From contig MJGA01000003.1 of NCBI GenBank assembly GCA_001910725.1, positions 62,001-126,000 of the forward strand: a stretch of DNA of 64,000 nucleotides, written 5' to 3'. The position numbers were made by a program, and so were the translations under genes. The stretch is from Phanerodontia chrysosporium (taxonomy: Eukaryota > Basidiomycota > Agaricomycetes > Polyporales > Phanerochaetaceae). Positions within the stretch are counted from its first letter, which is position 1; each line of letters begins with the position of its first letter. Positions 42,932 to 55,600 of the stretch are shown here, piece by piece. The notes beneath the pieces were generated by a model. It saw only the letters and a program-made list of their open reading frames with translations. It searched no databases and had not been told where the DNA came from.

Positions 42932-42945
42932 TAGGAGGGGGGTAA
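42932..42945 (+). promoter_or_regulatory. polypurine tract
   Basis: TAGGAGGGGGGTAA directly before the 3' LTR, the usual primer site for plus-strand synthesis. Confidence 0.85.
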
Positions 42946-43624
42946 TGTCACGGATGTGACGGTGCTGCCCTATTTTTCGCCGATTTTTGGCCATTTTCCT
43001 CGATTAATCCAACGGGCGAGCAGCCCTCGCGCCGCCTGGAGTCCTAGCCGCCCACACTCAGCGCCAGCGCCCTGATGGCGCATCACCCCTAGACGCCAGC
43101 GCATCCCGCTGCGCGCTCAGACACTGCCCGGATCACCGGTCTGCCTTGCAACCGGTTCCCCGGATCGCCGAGGAGGCACTGTCATCCCTGATGACTCCCC
43201 TCGCCGAGACACGCCGAGCTGATCAGCCTGATGACACAGCCTCGGCCCGACGCAGCCTCGGACACTGCCAGCTGACACAGCCTCGTGACATAGCCCCCGC
43301 ACAGCCTCGCCGCGCAGCCCGCGTCGCAGCCTCGCTGGCTATGCTGAGCGCTGCCCATCAGCTTATGTAATCGTATAGCCTGCCCTAAAGGACCTGTAGT
43401 ATATAAGGGTAGCTCCCCTCGCTCCTGTCCGTCATCTCGACCTCTTGGTCAATACGGACAGGTAAGCCCGTTGTTTGTACAGTAGCTACTAGTGCTAATA
43501 CACTTGGTCAATACGGACAGCTGCATAAGTTGTGCGTCGCCTGCGTGACTCGCTCCGCCGCGCCTCGTCGTCGACCTCCCCACTTGCCCTCCCTCGTGAA
43601 GCGTTGAGCCCTAGCTCTGCGACA
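42946..43624 (+). repeat. 3' LTR
   Basis: Same as the 5' LTR except C at 43,429 and T at 43,618. It ends in ...GCGACA followed by the second target copy GCTAC. Confidence 0.97.
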
Positions 43625-43833
43625 GCTACCGGATGCTCGCCGACACTGCAGTGAGCGAGAGGTCCGCTGCACAGAGGCAGACATTGCGCGCCTTAAGCGG
43701 CCCAGAAGCGATGCTGCGGACGCGCGAGTGGCAGGCAAGGGAGGAGGACCTGTATCTACCTGCCCGGTATCAGACTCAGTGCCACATGGCGGCCTCAGCT
43801 TCGCTGGTGTGTGTAACTTGCGCAACATCATGA
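43625..43833 (+). pseudogene. host reading frame downstream of the insertion
   Basis: Joined to the left flank (35,920-35,962) after removal of the element and one target copy, the frame runs GDKEVTRY then RMLADTAVSERSAAQRQTLR, EAMLRTREWQAREEDLYLPA and stops at 43,831-43,833. It may be the continuation of the hydrolase remnant or unrelated sequence in the same frame; I do not recognise it. Confidence 0.35.
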
Positions 43834-43881
43834 GACTCATGCGAACGCCACCTAAATTACTAGTCTACATGTACAAGTTCG

Positions 43882-44463
43882 TTAGACTGATGGAGAGGAA
43901 TAGCTAATAAGGGTATTTTGCAGCAGCTGGCATGCATGGCGTGCTGCAGCACACACTCGAGCAATATACATTCTGATCTCCCTGTAGGCGTTGTCAACCT
44001 CCTGCCTGAACATCTGGAAAGCCTCAGCTGTGACAAATTGCAATGTCTGAGGGTTTCCGTCGTAGTCTGTCCACTGGGCGAACCATCGGCTGGACTCGGC
44101 CTCCTGGTACTGTAGCACCATTGTTAGCGGGCATCCCGAGAGTTTGCTGGACATTGCTACTCACTTCTGCATAGGTCAGCCTGCCGATGACGCTTAGCGC
44201 GATATCGAACTCAACCTCTCCTTTCGTGTCTTGCACCAAAAGCATGACTGGGAGGCCCATCTTACGACCGAGGCATGCATGCATAGAAAAGGAGACTTAC
44301 AGCCGCACGGCTCTACTTTGGCTAGCATGATGCTAACCTCAAGCCACCCTTCGCCATCTTGCAAAAATACGTTTGGTGGCAATGCTGCGTAGAGCGGATC
44401 TACTCTGGAACGTATTCGATCTATGAAGACTTGTGGAGTGCTATATAGCTCGGGAATGCTCAC
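43882..44463 (-). CDS. small hypothetical protein, three exons
   Basis: Minus-strand exons: PELYSTPQVFIDRIRSRVDP and ALPPNVFLQDGEGWLEVSIM to about 44,300; after an intron, GLPVMLLVQDTKGEVEFDIA and LSVIGRLTYAEV; after a second intron with GTGAGTAGC (about 44,163) and CTACAG (about 44,110), YQEAESSRWFAQWTDYDGNP, QTLQFVTAEAFQMFRQEVDN and AYREIRMYIARV, stop 43,882-43,884. The start is uncertain because the frame head is GTG preceded by an acceptor-like CTTAG, so a further 5' exon is likely. No domain recognised; the composition is that of a small globular cytosolic protein. Confidence 0.45.
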
Positions 44464-44779
44464 CTAAGCTGTTCACCGTGAGCTTCGAAATCTCCATCTT
44501 GAAGCATCGATTCTGAGTGAAATACCCGCAAGAGATGTTCCGGGGGTATCGCTATGGGCTGAAGGTGCTGCATGTTCCAGGTGGAGGTGGGAATAGATGG
44601 AAAGGTGTGAAGCCAGGGGACGAGCTTTTAATAGTCTCACTTGACGGTGTCCGAATGGCGTGCATTGTTCGCGTTGTGTAGGAGAGGGCTGTATAGGCGT
44701 TGTGAATGAATAGCACATGAGCAGATGCCACTCCTCGACACTGCACAATGCCGGCTATCTGAGGTGACGACTGCAACAG

Positions 44780-45447
44780 GGCGTCATCGACACTCAGCCA
44801 GGGGTCCAGATGCAGCCTAAGGTAGTGCTTGCGTCGGGTTGACTGAGCTCTGGGGGCACCGTGACAATCTCACCTGCACAGGTATATGACAGGGGAGTGC
44901 TGCAAGCTACAGTGCTCATGTGCCATGAACAGATGCAGTTTGTGGATAGAATATGATTCACACCGTTAGGACATGGGCTTTTCTACAAGAACGTTGTGAT
45001 GCACCACAATACGCTAGTCTGATCTCACAGGTGTTGGGCCTGTCTTTTCCTTCCTGAGAGGTGAGGCGCGGTGTTTGTGGACGTAGTGGGCGTATGCATC
45101 TTGCAACATGGGAGGTCATGGCTCTTGCGAGACAGGTCGCTTCAGCGTCCAGGCAGCGGTGGACACAGCATGTCAAGCGCTCAGTAGGCTCTCCGAGTCT
45201 TGTCGCGGTTGCACGCAAGGAGAATCGATGCATTGCAAGCCAATATTTAGGCAAATTGTCATTGGACATCATTGGACTGAAACCCAAGTGGTCATAGGGC
45301 TTAGGACGATGTACAGGATAGATTAAGAGTACAACAAATAGCACCTCAAAGCGTAAAAAAAGAACGTCGGGGGCGCAGTATGTAGGTCAAGAAAGTATGG
45401 GTGTTCTATGACTGCCCAGAAGTCGTACTGGGTGACATTTTGTAGAA
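44780..45447. other. intergenic, no gene recognised
   Basis: Only short frames without motifs. Likely 3' flank of the leftward regulator gene and 5' flank of the small hypothetical gene. Confidence 0.45.
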
Positions 45448-46796
45448 TTACCCTGGGACACTATAAATCATTACTTCTCTAGGGGCGTATGATGTCATAT
45501 ACACAACATCGTCAGGATAAACATGGTTCACAGTTCGGTTCTCCATGTAACGAGGGGATACATACTGCATCTGCGCCTCTACAGGGCTGGGGTACTGGTT
45601 GGGGGCTGCGTACTCATAGCCATACCACACTGTTGAGGCGTTTTGCAGACTAGCGTAAAGTTGAAGGTTGCTGGAATGCGAAACAACTGTGTGAGACATG
45701 ACCACAAAATTGTGGCAGCGAACGCTATACGCACGAATAGAAAGGAGTCGTCCCATTGAGCCCTCCCCGGCTCTCTGTAGCCGAAACAAGCACTTCGGGC
45801 TCTGCCAACTCCGAGCTGGGCACAACAGAGTGTTCAGCTGGATGCGCTTGCAGCGCCTCAGCGGCCTCACCGGACGAGGACTGGGGCCAGACGCCGAGGG
45901 CTCCTGCTGAGTTGGTGTGCATTGATTGGAGCGAAGATGAGGCGAGGAATGCCTGCGAGGCAGAGGTGACACGTTCGTGAAGGCTAAGGGTATTAGGCAT
46001 GTCAGCGCCGCGCGAGCTATAACAGAGGGGGAGGAGTGTTGGTGCCGAGCGGTCCACAACATTGTCAGCTGTGGAGACTGTCCCAGACAGCGCTGAGCCT
46101 GTCACTGTCGAGGTGCTGGACTTGTGATAGGAGGCATGCACAACATGTCTGTCGAGATTAAAGTTGTCTCCGTGACAGGTTGCCGGTCGATGGGATGAGT
46201 GGTTGATTAGGGAGAAGTCGGGACTGTAGGACGATGTCGAGGTCTGGAGGCAGTTGGAGGTTCTATCCCGCAACAGGGACGACTTCAGGGTCTGGTCCTC
46301 TTGCTTGGTCTGAGCTCCCTTGGACGCTCCGACAGCCTGAGGAGCAACTATGGCGGGCGACTTGCAACGGATACGAACAACTCGCAGGGGGTCTGACACA
46401 GTCTTGTGGGGTATCTTGACTGGCCGTAGCGGCTTGTCAGAGGGCGGTGGGCGACGGGCCTTGGGATAGACGCATGATCGACCACTACGAGCGCAGCGGC
46501 TACAAGCTGGCTTGTCACCGCTACACTTCATTGCAGGGCCTCGTCAGCTCTGCCCGTTACTAGCATAGGAGTAGTTAACTCACCTTAGCCTTTCGTTCTC
46601 GGCAACCCCTGCATGCAATGGCGGTGCGCCTTTTGTCGGTGGGTGTCGGCGAGCGGAACATCAGGCAATCGCCGTCATAACCCGGAAGCTTCCCAGGCTT
46701 GTATTTCCAGTAGTCGTTACCCCAAGGTACATCGTATGGGATAAGGTTCCAGGGATCCGAGTCCGAGTCATCGCTGAGAGCAATAACGAGCGGCAT
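45448..46796 (-). CDS. Zn2Cys6 (Gal4-type) transcription factor
   Basis: Nuclear DNA-binding regulator of the fungal binuclear-cluster class. ATG 46,796; introns at 46,526-46,583 and 45,671-45,734; 408 residues, no frame break. The cluster CRGCRERKAKCSGDKPACSR continues with ARSGRSCVYP, so the spacing is CX2CX6CX6CX2CX6C; it is split by the first intron exactly before the third Cys. A basic linker (KARRPPPSDKPLRPVKIPHK) follows, then a long Ser/Thr-rich region (STSSYSPDFSLINHSS, SALSGTVSTADNVVDRSAPT) and a Tyr/Pro-rich C-terminus (NASTVWYGYEYAAPNQYPSP, MENRTVNHVYPDDVVYMTSY). The short middle-homology region of larger factors is absent. An acidic N-terminus (ALSDDSDSDPW) precedes the cluster. 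Targets unknown. Confidence 0.88.
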
Positions 46797-48371
46797 TGAG
46801 GCTGAGAGCTTGTGGAGGCAGCTGGTACGAGTGATATAGCAGCCTCCTCAGCACAGAATACTGGCGAATGACCCACAGCAATGCCCCGAAATAGTCCTCG
46901 TGGCCTCTTAGTCCAACGGCTCGGTCGAGACAGACACGTTCCGGACATGGGTGATGGCAGTCTCAAAGAGCGGTGAGCTAGACTGCACATGTTTTATGCA
47001 CCTTTTCTACGGCAACGCAGCTTAGTGGCAGACCCTGACCGCGTTTTTTCTATCTGCTGATCTCTTCTGACGTGATTTTCATCAGGCACAAGCTACGTAC
47101 TTCGAAAAGCTGGTGGCAAGCAGTGAGCATTCTGCTACTTAGCTAATCCGAGCTTTCGAAGTTATTCTCACCAGCCTAGGCCGTCATGGCGGACCTCCCA
47201 TTACCGCCTGTAGGGATCGCCATGAAACGTTGTGTTGAGAATGACATGAGTTCCTAGCCATGTGTCAGAAGGCATGCGCGCAGCGCTAGCAATATACGTA
47301 AATCTTGCCTGGAGCCGCTAATGATGTAGAAGGTGCGCTCGGTATTGACGGAGCTTAAACATGGGTCTGGAACGTCTCTTCAGCTTGCGTCTCCGTGGGC
47401 AGAAGGGAGTGAGAGGAAATACTAACTGCGAGGTGCAATAGCTTTTGGTCCCCTGCCGCCGCTGCCAGAGGACATCTCAAGGCAGGCAGGTGAAGATGTG
47501 CCACCTTGCCAGACGTGACAGAGGTCGCCTGGACCAATGACGACCCATTGAATCGTATGCCGCCTGCCCCACGATTTACTGTTGAGACTTGCGGATCCGA
47601 CCCGATTTCGACAATTGCGCCCAGATTTCGCTTGCTGCAAGGAGACAAGGGCGTGCCCAGGGCAGAATCACAGGAAGATTCAAATATTGCATGTGGATGG
47701 CAATGTGTCGTTGGGCTGCGAGAAGTGAGCGAACAGCGAGCGAACGAGAGGCACAACAAGTGCTTACTAAGCGAGGGAGCCGAAAGAGGAAAGTCGAGAT
47801 GTTCTCGACTATCCTCTCGCCTCCACTCGCATCGCTCCCTCGCTCGCTCCTCAAAGCAACCCACCCAACCCACAGTGCCTTGTGGTGGTGAGCCGTTTCG
47901 TCAACGCCGCCGCTGCATCGCGCTCGAGCAGGATTTCGGCCAGCCTTCAGCCCCGCCGCAGAGGTCGGGTTCTGCACGGCAATCGCGTTCCGACGCAGCC
48001 GCACCCTTGCGCGCGGCCTCCCGGTCGTCGCCGCCTGCAGAACCCGGCGAGCAGGGCACGAGCCTCCGCCAGCGGCCCGCCAAGTGCGGTTGCCGCCCGC
48101 GGCCGAAATCCGCCTCCCGGCAACAAAGTAGCGAGACTAAGCACGCCAATGCAAGGCAAACGATTAGCAACGTCGTATCACCGAACCAGCGCTGCGTGAG
48201 ACTCACCTCGTCTTCAACATCACGCAGCGCTACAACCTCGCTTTCCGGTGCGCGAACTAAGCATTAGGAAGCGTTGCGGCGCTCCGAGCTGCGCCCTGTC
48301 GCATCACATCAGGGCGCTTACGGTTGCATCAGCCAGGGCGTTAGATCAGGTCCTTTGTGTCAAGTCCCACC
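46797..48371. other. no gene recognised
   Basis: The long frames at 47,500-48,240 are Arg/Ser/Pro-rich and open on both strands, a sign of GC-rich non-coding DNA. The end, near 48,340, is the promoter region of the WD40 gene. Nothing structured was noticed. Confidence 0.4.
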
Positions 48372-49850
48372 ATGTCGCTGCAGTACGAAGTTGTCGCGAA
48401 GCTGGAGGCTGGACACAGCAAGGGGGTAACCTGCCTGGCCTTCAGTCCTGATGGTCGCTTCTTAGCAAGCGGAAGCCTGGACAGTACGGTGTGTCTATGG
48501 AACTTGTCGTCTCCGTACAAGCTAGAACACGTTTTCACTGGCGCGAGCCCTATATTATCCCTTACATGGAGAACGAAGAACATACTACTCTGTGGATTGC
48601 AGGATGGTACAGTAGCTACCTTCTTTATGGAAGCGGTGAGTTATCTCGTCAACTTTCATGAGAGCATTGCTGCTGATACCACATTGTCGGTGGCACAGAG
48701 GTCACGGGTCGACATGGCAGCTTTTCCTGCACATAAATACCCTGTCGAGCATCTGTCTATTCACAATGCCTTCTTGGCTTCTGCAGGACACTCGGAGGGC
48801 CTGGTATGGGAATATACCCCAGAAAGTGAGCATCGAACAAATGCTACTCGGAGACTCCTTCCTTACATTCCAACTTTAGCCTTGGCGAAGTGGAAGCTAT
48901 TGGCTTCAGTACCAGAGCCCCCTGAAAAGCCATCTCATGGTTCTCAACCCAAGTTCGTCACCGCTATTGGCTGGTTAACATATAACCAACACCCGGATTC
49001 CCTTCTCATCTGCTACCTGCATCACGGCATCTCGTCAGTAACTATCCCCGCATGTCCCCTCACTTTTTCACTGATACGTCCTCGGATCATACGTCTAGCA
49101 TAGTCAGCTCTGCTGATTGGACATGCATTCGGCATATATCCAAGAACGGGCTTATGTGCGTACCCCTCTGTATGAATATTATTCAAATCTCACACCCTGC
49201 CTGACGCTATAGCTCAAGCGCCAGCCTCTCCGAAGACGGGAGCCTTCTCGCCGTCTGCAATGTGACTACAGGGTTTGACATTTACCGCATGAGCTCCGGC
49301 GATTGGATAGCAAGCCTTCCGGATAACAATTGCAATGACGCGGATCGTCTCCTCATACCTGTCCTCTTGGTCCACAGAGGACGGGTCTTACTCACAGGCA
49401 GTCTCAATAGTGTCGCAAATCTCTGGGACATCGAGAGGAAGCAGGTGCTACAGACTCTCCACATCGGGACAACTCGTAAGGCGGTAATCCCCAATAGCGA
49501 GTAGAGACCGCTGACTCTATGCTTCATACAGATTCACGAAGAGTACAGGCTCTTGCAAGTTACACTGGGCCAGACCAGGCGCAAGGTCGCTTGATGATCG
49601 CCATGGGGGTCCCGAGTCGGGAGTCACCCTTTCCCATTGTGCTCTGGCGGGCGCGCGAAGTAGGCGTTGAGACTTCGTCAAGCCCTGTCTCTATGGCTTC
49701 TTCATCCTGGGTGAGTTAGCATCTCTTTACATCTTCCAAGAATCGATCGCTGATCGTCGACAGTATGTTTGGATCATGACTGTTGCCGCTGCGGCTGTTG
49801 CCTCTGTTGTGCTGTTAGGCAGAAGTGCTAGACCTGATCTAAACACATAA
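48372..49850 (+). CDS. WD40-repeat protein with C-terminal membrane anchor
   Basis: ATG 48,372: YEVVAKLEAGHSKGVTCLAF, SPDGRFLASGSLDSTVCLWN is a clear first WD blade, followed by LSLTWRTKNILLCGLQDGTV. Later blades: FPAHKYPVEHLSIHNAFLAS, GHSEGLVWEYTP, FVTAIGWLTYN, then after introns SASLSEDGSLLAVCNVTTGF, RMSSGDWIASLPD and VLLTGSLNSVANLWDIERKQ. The last exon, after an acceptor near 49,765, reads YVWIMTVAAAAVASVVLLGR and ends at 49,848-49,850: one hydrophobic segment at the very C-terminus, as in tail-anchored proteins. Introns start at 48,635 (GTGAGT) and near 49,150 and 49,500. This WD40 type is repeated in many Agaricomycete genomes; its role is unknown. Confidence 0.75.
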
Positions 49851-51282
49851 CGTTGGTTATGTTACCGTTATAACGACGCTTCCGAGTCGTTAGTGCGCTA
49901 CTGTATGCTGTTATGCCTGTAGAAGCCTTTCACCGTCCAGTCGGCTATCTCGCAGCTCATTGTATCTAATCTGTGTATTACCATTTTTGCTGTTGTATAA
50001 CAATGCCCAGGTCTTGTTCTCCATTTCGCCTACAGATCCCACCAACTAACCTGGCAATTACGTGTGTGGTTGTTGTACATGCGATTACCGAACACGCGCA
50101 TCCTCCAGACGGCGGTCAAGGTACGGCGATTTTTAGAAAGCCTTGGAGTTAACTGCTACGATACTGGTATATTGGTATATGCATGATCCTTAGCTTCAGT
50201 CAGAATGAAAGTCTACGTATCAACTCATCCAAGTTGTCAGTACAGCTGAAAAGGGTGAATAATATTCTGCGTAGTATGCTAGTACGCCCACTGGTGGCAT
50301 GCTCCAAGATATGATACAATAAGGCCGCGAGCAATCTCACCAGCGAAGATAGTGAAGCTACGCTCCCTTCGAAGGGAGCTGTACACCGGCCGATGTCTGT
50401 CTACTCTAGCTGGCCAAGGAGTGAACTCGACGACCAAGCACAAGGAGATGAAGGCGATCCACAAAGGTACCCTCGTCCCGTTAATTCGGAGTGCCATGAA
50501 ACCGCCGACAAGGCTCTTGAGTACATAACCGGTCAGAAGTCCCGCAGATACAAGGGCCTCGGACAGGTCCAGCTGGTGGCAGATGAGCGATAGAGCGGTC
50601 GTGGACACCTCAGGTGGGCATGGGATAAGTACACTGGCATACGGTGCCAGAACCGCGGGCAGCAGGAGGACGTTGTCGTGTGCATGCAAGTCATTACTAT
50701 CCTGGAAGATCATCGGGTTAGTATCGACCTGGCGTGTAAACTAGGGATATACCATGACTGGATATCCAGGGAGCGGTACAGCATCAAAGGCCGCACAGTT
50801 CTCGACTTCAACAGCTACTCCCTCTTCTGGGAGAGGCCCCGACAGTGCTGCTACTGTTGTGGTCGTGAGCTTAGAAGGGCTTGGTCACCCATTAGACGCA
50901 TCTTTGGCCCGCCTAGATTGAGTGTCTTCGCACCTTTCGCGTCCGCTACCATCTGAGGACCCCACGGGCATTGTTTACCAACTTGGAGGTCGTGCCTTGC
51001 TGCGAAGAGTATTTCAAGAGTGATGGGCGATGGGTGAGATCTAGAGGTGGACAAGAGTGGGTCTTGCCAAGTTTTGTGGGCTGTACCTTGCGGACGACCT
51101 GATCAAGTCAGGAGTGGCGGTGGCGCGGCTATGGACACAGAAGCTCAGAAAGAGACCATTGAGGCACATGACCTTGAAGCCCGTGAGCCTCACTACATGC
51201 AAGTCGGACGCGGTTGATTGTTCAACCCCATCCTCAACCACTCTCTCCCATCTGGCCATACCCACACCTCGAGACCGCAACT
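49851..51282. other. mostly non-coding; one weak hydrophobic frame on the minus strand
   Basis: A minus-strand frame at 50,713-50,279 has two possible membrane segments (ALVSAGLLTGYVLKSLVGGF and VPLWIAFISLCLVVEF), and another at about 51,220-51,050 reads LHVVRLTGFKVMCLNGLFLS. They might be exons of a membrane protein, but I cannot join them. The rest holds nothing I recognise. Confidence 0.3.
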
Positions 51283-52366
51283 ATGCCTGCAAACAGTGCA
51301 AGCCGCAGAGCGACCAGCATCGCGTCTCGCGTCGCCCACCAACCAAAACCGAACCGTAAGACGCATCATATTACCAGTTGCCACTCCAGGTACTCACTTC
51401 AGTGTTGCAGAACAAATCGAACCTGTAGCAGAAGACACGTCTGAAGGCGATATGAGGAGAGATGGTTCTGATTTGCGCCCCGAGCCGCACGCCTCAGTCG
51501 GTGCAGGAAGCGACAACCTCACAAGCATTCCTTGGAGAGCCTGTGTGCTCCTCGGAATCCTCGCACTCGCCATGGTCAATGGATGGATCTTCCGCGAGGA
51601 TCTCCCGGCCATGGGCACAGGCATACAGCGTACCTCGCAGTATGTATCCTCTCTTGCAAGTATGGCCTTCCCGTACAAGCTGCACTCTGCCCCGAAGGAT
51701 TGTCGCAGGTGCGACGTCCTCACCCCGCACATGAAGCACGCTATTAGCGAATACGTCCAGCTCTTGCTGGCTCACGGTGGTCTTGCGGGCCCAGGTGTGG
51801 GCTCTCTCCCAGTTGAACCCCAGCGGGATTATGCGTTGAGGGCAGATGGTGGCAGCGTCATCTGCGAGCTTACATCTGGGTGCTCCTGGTGGGTAGCCAA
51901 TATTCCGGGATTGTCTACCACTGCGGAATACGCAATCGACGATTCTCACGCTATTGGACGCTGCTGGCTTCTGTCGGCACCTTACGGGCAACTGGGAATT
52001 TTACTCGCCGAACCACTGTTCCTCACCTCGCTCACGATCGATCATATTCCTCAGAGCCTTGCAGCAGACATTGGGCAAGCGCCTCGAAGCATGATTCTGT
52101 GGGGCCTCCTCGATGGCGAACAGAATGAAGCTCGTTTCCGGCAACTTTCTCTGAACGAAGTACTTCCTGGCGGTCGCTCTGGCCCTCCCATCGCAACCGG
52201 TTACCGCTTCGCTCCTTTGGCTGTGTTCGAGTATGACGTCTCTGCTCCCTACCATGTTCAGACCTTCCCCGTCCTTTCCGCTATCTTAAATTCCGGGATT
52301 GACTTCACTGTAGTAGTATTAGAGCTGGTCGATAATTGGGGTAGCGCGACGACCTGCCTGTACTGA
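51283..52366 (+). CDS. SUN-domain protein (inner nuclear membrane)
   Basis: ATG 51,283; one intron 51,356-51,410; 342 residues. One membrane segment (WRACVLLGILALAMVNGWIF) follows a basic N-terminus (RRATSIASRVAHQPKP), as expected for a nucleoplasmic head. The C-terminal half is a SUN domain: RDYALRADGGSVICELTSG, AIGRCWLLSAPYGQLGILLA, EPLFLTSLTIDHIPQSL, APRSMILWGLLDGEQN, FAPLAVFEYDVS, and the end VVLELVDNWGSATTCLY with the conserved Trp-Gly and Tyr. SUN proteins bind KASH peptides in the perinuclear space and link nucleus to cytoskeleton. The coiled coil between membrane and SUN domain is short, as in small fungal SUN paralogues. Confidence 0.85.
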
Positions 52367-52651
52367 GTTAGGGTGCACGGATCGCGTGCCTCATCTTGAA
52401 TGCTTGTTGTAGTTGTACTCATTGTTGTCGTTGTAATGAGATGCTTAGCACTATGAAAGCAATGCATTTTGTAGCATCTGAACATTAAAGGATGTGTTCG
52501 ATACAGATGCAAAGGACGTTCAGTATGCCAGCTGGCATAGGAAAGATGGGCATTTGTGCCATTCTGCGCATGCACAAAACCAAACACTTCAATGAAATAT
52601 ACATATCAGAATGGACCAGTACATACAGAGGACGTATATTAGGGCAGAGCG

Positions 52652-55600
52652 ATGTCAACCTCCTCCAACCTTCCCACTTTTGTTGCACCGAGATCCTTAA
52701 TATCGCAAATGGATGCACCAGCCACCTCGAGCGCCTCTCCAGCGGCTGAAGGCCCGGAGTTCTATGTGAGTCGCCGAACCCTCCATCGCCTTTCGTCTCA
52801 CCTCATCGACCTTACAGACACCGCCTGGGACTCCCTCAGAATGTCGCACACCAAGCCCTCCTACAAGTTCAATTGGGTACAAACGTCACCAGACACCCTT
52901 CAATGTCCAGAACCATAAGCTCCGGAAAACTGAACTCACTGTGAGTCTCCTCGATCTCCCTTTTACGCCCTGTCTTGACCTGTACCCATAGTCCAGGCCT
53001 AAACCACACGCCGTACCCGATACGGTAAATCCTCTGCGACGTCTTGCTGTGAGTATCACCCCACTATCAGCCTCAAGCCCACTCTGACTCGCAAGCAGGA
53101 GCAAGACCGATCCAGAGCGAACACCTCGCGCGAATGTAGCCCTAGTTCTCCTCTGCCAGGTGAACAGCCCTTCGAACACCAATCCCCCTTTCCGCAAACC
53201 GCCAGTCAATCCCCCTCTCAGGTGCCGCAAACCGCCACTCAATTCCCTTCTCAGGACCTGGCAAGTATATTCCACACTCGAGGTTCAACCAAATCCCAAT
53301 GTAATTCGTTTCTGCTCAGATGCTCTCCATGCACGCCCCGCGGTCTGCGGCATCCACACCTCGACCTGGACAGCAATACAGGGATTCCATACCGCAGTCC
53401 TTGCCACAACCTAGGGATCCAGTGTCTCAGCACCTACCGCAGCAAACAGAGCCTGTACCCGTCCCACACGCCTCTGTGCCGCAGCCTGCAACTCCCACTT
53501 CTCGTCCTAGGGCTTCCGTGCAGACGTCCGCGGCTCCAACTTCTCTTCCGGCACCGCAATATAGGGGTTCGGTGCCATCCGCGTCAAACCAAGACAATGT
53601 GACATCCTCTACCAGCGAGAAGCGGAACGGGGAAAGGCCACAGGATGTCCAGAATCCACCGGTTCGTACGGATGTCCAACAACAGTACCCTGCCCATGCT
53701 CGCTCGATGCATGCTGCGACCTCCAGGGCTCCCGCAGCCCAGCAATTGGAACCCCAGCACGACGATATACTCAGCAAGGAGCGAAACGGCAGGCAACACC
53801 AAGTACCACCCGCACCTCCGCAGAGGCAACAGTATCAGCCGGCCAACGCAGGTGTCTATACTTATCTTCCTCCACGAGGGTACTCATCTTCGCAGGGCTT
53901 TACACAGAATGCCCTGCATCCTGGGCAGGCCGTGAATCCGGTCTTCGATCACAGTTCCATGCCGAACCTCCCTTATTTCGGTCATCCGCGGAACTATCAG
54001 CCTGTCCCGAACCATCATCCGCAGAGCTTCGCTGCAGTGCCCGGCCATCCTTCCGCGGGTCAGGTGCCGAGAGGTTACTCTTACACCTCAACTTACTCTC
54101 AGTACCCTCCCAATGCATATCATCCTAGCTTCGAAGGCCAACTTCCTGGACCGGCCCATCCTCGCTTTCCCAATCACCAGCCTTATGGCCCACGTTACTA
54201 TGAAGACAACGAGTTTCTGATGCATGAGCAGCAGCAGCGGATAGATATCTCTCGACGACTGCACGAGCACGAGCTCCGTACTCGACAGCAAGAGCACCAA
54301 CCCAATCCCGATGCGTCTTCTCGACGAGACGATGAGGACGTGGACATGAACGACGCCACCCCGAAGAACGATTCATTCCCACCCGGTCCGTCTGGTGTCA
54401 ACTCTACCTATGCACCATCTCAAGCCCTGCCTCCGCCTGCATCGTTACAAGGTGCACCTGCACCTCCATCATTCCATGGTACACCTGCACCTCCATCATT
54501 CCATGGTACGCCTGCACCTTCGTCGTCCCATGGTACACCTGCACCTTCGTCGTTCCATGGTACACCTACACCTTCGTCGTTCCATGGTACCCCTGCGCCC
54601 ATATCGTCCCGTGTAACCCCAGCCCCTGCGTCATCCCCGCCAATCCCTGGACCGTCACAGCATGCAAATGGTAAGGGTAAGGGTAAAGAGCGCGCGGATG
54701 GCCTTTCAAGGGCCCACAGCCCTTCCAACGACATATTCAGCCAGTATCAAGTGCTCATGTTACAGAGACAGTCGGAACTGTTCGCGAAGCAGTCAGAGGC
54801 GTTTGAACTGCTACAGTACGTGATGACGCTGCTTAGCTAGAAGGCTCATTCTGATTGTATGCTCAAGGCAGCAGATATTGGCCATCAATCAGACCTTGGC
54901 CACACTTTTCACTGGCGGAGCGCAGAATCAAACAGTTACACCCATTCTCTCCAACCGCCGTTCCCGTAAAAAGAAACTGCAGTCGGTCTCCGAGGCCGTC
55001 CAGGCAGAAGAGACGGACGATGAACATGCAGGTGGTGGCGATCCCGAACCCACTCGGAACAAAGAGCAGGACAAAATCTACCACTCTCGCGTGGCGGTAC
55101 GCCATTATCTTATCTTGTTCCCTCCAGTATCATGAACGCTTACTGCTATTCATCACTTTAGGAGGCTGTTCGTCACTACCTGGTGAATACTTTCAAGCTG
55201 GACACGGACACCTTCGACGGCGAAGAACTGCTTCGAAAGTTCCCTCCGTTGACGGAAGAGGAAGTTGCGGCCATCGAGGACAGCGAGGAAGGTGCTCCGG
55301 AGTGCACCGAGGAGGATTTCCGGATCGATCTCAGCCCCGGCCGGGGTTGGAAATCGTTCCGACTGAATAGGCAGGCTCGGGCTTTGCTTGTGCATGGTTT
55401 CATCGACGCCGTCCATGGTGGTGCCTATTCACATCAAGGGAATATTCCAGAGGAGCTGCTCACTCCCGAGCAGGTAGGTATCGCTATTGACAATCGCATG
55501 GAATATATCCGTGGCAACTACACCAAGGCGTTGAAAGCAAATTGGGATGAATATCGGGATGATCGCAACGCTAGGTGTCGACTCGGCCAACGAAAGCGAA

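Larger units (their letters stand above)
35963..43624 (+). mobile_element. complete Ty3/gypsy chromovirus (LTR retrotransposon), 7,662 bp
   Basis: Two 679-bp LTRs (TG...CA ends) flank an internal region with an extra 5' frame, gag, and pol in the order PR-RT-RNaseH-IN-chromodomain, which defines a chromovirus of the Tf1/sushi kind. The target duplication GCTAC is perfect at 35,958-35,962 and 43,625-43,629. The LTRs differ at two sites only (36,446 T versus 43,429 C; 36,635 C versus 43,618 T). Gag and pol frames are open, so the copy is young and may be active. It lies inside a remnant of a host frame. Features of its control are listed separately. Confidence 0.97.
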
